A stretch of DNA of 16,534 bases from CALMEE01 sp041748315 (GTDB lineage Bacteria; Planctomycetota; Planctomycetia; Pirellulales; Pirellulaceae): positions 1 to 16,534 of the forward strand of contig JBGTDM010000404.1 in NCBI GenBank assembly GCA_041748315.1, given 5' to 3'. Shown piece after piece: positions 15,054-16,534 of the stretch. The position numbers and the translations under genes are program-made. The notes beneath the pieces were generated by a model. It did no database searches and had not been told where the DNA came from. It saw only the letters and a list, made by a program, of their open reading frames with translations. How positions within the stretch are numbered: position 1 is the stretch's first letter; each line of letters begins with the position of its first letter.

Positions 15054-15726
15054 GGCTTTCAACCTTCCTGTTGGGACAAGCGGTTCGAAATGGCGCGGCA
15101 AATCTCGATGTCGAAATCGCCTGTCATTTCGATTCAATTTTTGAACCGAATGTCTCCGATCGTGTATAATCTTCAATAATTGACTTGATGTTGCGGTTCA
15201 CGTTTCCGTTCGGAGGAGCGACCGATTTCGGTTAACCCGATATGGAGACCTATGAAGACGTATATCACGTCGACGTTTCGATCCGTTTTTTTGCAACCGC
15301 GGCGAGTCTCCGGGTCAATTAATTATTGCTGCCGACCTTACTGCACACGATCGCTTGATATGTTTTTCGACTTGATCGCCAAACTTGTTCATAGAATTAT
15401 GCAGGGAAATCTCTGGGAATAGGAATGCCCCAGCCTACGGAACGATGGAATTCTTTTGTCTCCTGATCCGTTTCGGTCAATGGCCGTAACGTCACCTGAC
15501 TTTGGCTCCCATTTTTCTGGTAATTTTTTCGATATAGAATGACGGAAATCGTGTTTTACGGCAAGCGGATTTACCGGATCGCCTGCGAGTTCCGACATCT
15601 TGTCCCAAAATACTCATTGGGACGGTGGTTGGAAGCGGCGAAAAGCCCCAAATTTTCGTTAGATTCCGTGCGGTCGTCAGTCGTCGGTTTCACGTTCTAT
15701 GACTTAATGCAGGCTGTTTTGCTTTG
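15054..15726. other. long divergent intergenic region between scpB and the cysteine desulfurase gene
   Basis: About 670 bases with no recognised gene. It must hold the scpB and desulfurase promoters. Visible items: two overlapping dyads near 15221-15237; a 56-codon frame 15252-15422 (MKTYITSTFRSVFL...) with GGAG 4 bases before its ATG; and a 62-codon frame 15539-15727 whose TGA overlaps the desulfurase ATG. Neither small frame resembles anything known. Confidence 0.45.
15221..15237. promoter_or_regulatory. overlapping dyad symmetries, possible operator
   Basis: ACCGA-TT-TCGGT (15221-15232) overlaps the perfect palindrome GGTTAACC (15230-15237). They lie in the divergent region upstream of scpB. 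Such dyads are typical of repressor sites, but the arms are short and may be chance. Confidence 0.2.
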
Positions 15727-16534
15727 ATGAATTCAATTGACTTGGACAACAATGCAACGAGCCGTTTGGATGACCGAGTGCTCCAGGTGATTCATGATGC
15801 GCTACGAACCCGGTATTCCAATCCCGCCAGCTCGCACCGCGATGGACAGCGGGCTCATCGAGCCTTAAATTCAACTCGCGACACGATCCTTGACCGATTG
15901 CAGGCCTGCTCGTCGGGGGCACATCCTGACCGTTTTATTTTTACCAGTGGCGGAACGGAAGCCAATAACTTGGCGTTGAGAGGACTTGCTAAAGCTTCGT
16001 GCCACAAAGCAGGATCCGCAAAACGAGTTATTATCTCGGCTGTCGAACATCCCAGTGTCGCTGAGACTGCGACGCAAATGCAAGCTGAAGGTTTTCGCGT
16101 TGACACCGTTCCAGTCGACGATCATGGCGTCGTTTCACTTCAGCATCTCGCCGAGTTACTCCATGAGAGTGCTGCACTGGTGTCGATCATGGCTGTCAAT
16201 AATGAAACTGGGGTTTGTCAACCGATTACGGAAGTTGCAAAACTCTGCGCCGCGTCCGGCGCTCCTTTTCATACAGATGCTGTTCAAGCAATCGGCAAGA
16301 TATCGATCAATTTTACTGAACAGATGCTTTCTGCAATGACTGTCACTGCTCATAAAATTCATGGCCCGCGTGGAATCGGTGGATTGGTGATAAAGTCAGG
16401 AATTGAAATTGAACCGATTATCTTTGGTGGCTCGCAGCAGTTGGGTATCAGACCAGGCACGGAAGATGTTGCTTTGGCCAGTGGTTTTAGCACGGCTGTG
16501 GAATTGGCAATTGTTGAATTTCATGAGCGGTGCC
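15727..16534 (+). CDS. cysteine desulfurase, N-terminal 269 codons (runs off the right edge)
   Basis: A NifS/IscS-type, PLP-dependent class V aminotransferase-fold enzyme that removes sulfur from cysteine for Fe-S clusters or tRNA thiolation. Seen: IDLDNNAT at the N-terminus; the PLP-phosphate loop TSGGTEANN (73-81); His108 in EHPS, which stacks on PLP; NNETG (158-162); Asp184 and Gln187 in HTDAVQ; and the Schiff-base Lys210 in TAHKIHGPRG. GGSQQLGIRPGTEDV follows. The persulfide-forming Cys lies beyond the window, so activity and subclass cannot be confirmed. The start is ATG 15727, giving the normal N-terminus. It overlaps the stop of a doubtful 62-codon frame (TGATG). Confidence 0.88.
   Translation, partial: MNSIDLDNNATSRLDDRVLQVIHDALRTRYSNPASSHRDGQRAHRALNSTRDTILDRLQACSSGAHPDRFIFTSGGTEANNLALRGLAKASCHKAGSAKRVIISAVEHPSVAETATQMQAEGFRVDTVPVDDHGVVSLQHLAELLHESAALVSIMAVNNETGVCQPITEVAKLCAASGAPFHTDAVQAIGKISINFTEQMLSAMTVTAHKIHGPRGIGGLVIKSGIEIEPIIFGGSQQLGIRPGTEDVALASGFSTAVELAIVEFHERC

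Noticed and set aside
15054..15176. 41-codon N-terminal extension of scpB to TTG 15176
   Set aside because: The added residues are strongly basic and unlike ScpB, while a good ribosome site precedes GTG 15053.
1..16534. CRISPR arrays, tRNA, rRNA and canonical parS sites
   Set aside because: I looked for them because of cas3 and parA and saw none by eye on either strand; a covariance or repeat search would be decisive.

Overview
The window looks like the chromosome of a planctomycete, probably of the Pirellula/Rhodopirellula type. This rests on protein style (an HTH, acidic-linker, membrane-anchor protein; a Tat-exported sugar isomerase/epimerase-like protein; an exported HEAT protein), moderate GC, frequent TTG/GTG starts and loosely packed genes on both strands. 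It is an inference from families, not a database match.

Layout. Left edge (1-629, minus): the N-terminus of a CRISPR Cas3 HD nuclease, cut by the window border; the rest of the cas locus would lie to the left. 630-1661: no intact gene, a decayed IS5-family transposase and a terminator-like hairpin. 1662-2777 (minus): HTH, acidic-linker, membrane-anchored protein. 3140-3625: frameshifted remnant of an SLC13-type permease. 3917-4810 (plus): SDR dehydrogenase. 4891-6942 (minus): an agmatinase-family gene behind a Tat-signal isomerase/epimerase-fold gene, probably co-transcribed. 6943-7395: gene-free, with a possible receiver-domain remnant. 7396-8250 (minus): orphan ParA, divergent from argH (8469-9863, plus). 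10171-12528 (plus): large exported HEAT protein with an internal degenerate receiver-like domain, followed by a sigma-54 activator without a sensory domain (12672-13733, plus). 13890-15053 (minus): scpB with a translationally coupled gene for an extremely Asp/Glu-rich protein. Right edge (15727-16534, plus): the first 269 codons of a NifS/IscS-type cysteine desulfurase.

Together, the intact genes are mainly housekeeping: arginine biosynthesis (ArgH), a ureohydrolase, chromosome segregation or condensation (ParA, ScpB) and sulfur mobilisation. The accessory signal is at the left, where cas3 sits beside transposase debris. I see no CRISPR repeat array, tRNA or rRNA in the window. The strongest leads are the scpB-coupled polyacidic protein, the exported HEAT/pseudo-receiver protein, and the complete HD nuclease motif set at the left border, a gene whose frame stays open across the window edge.
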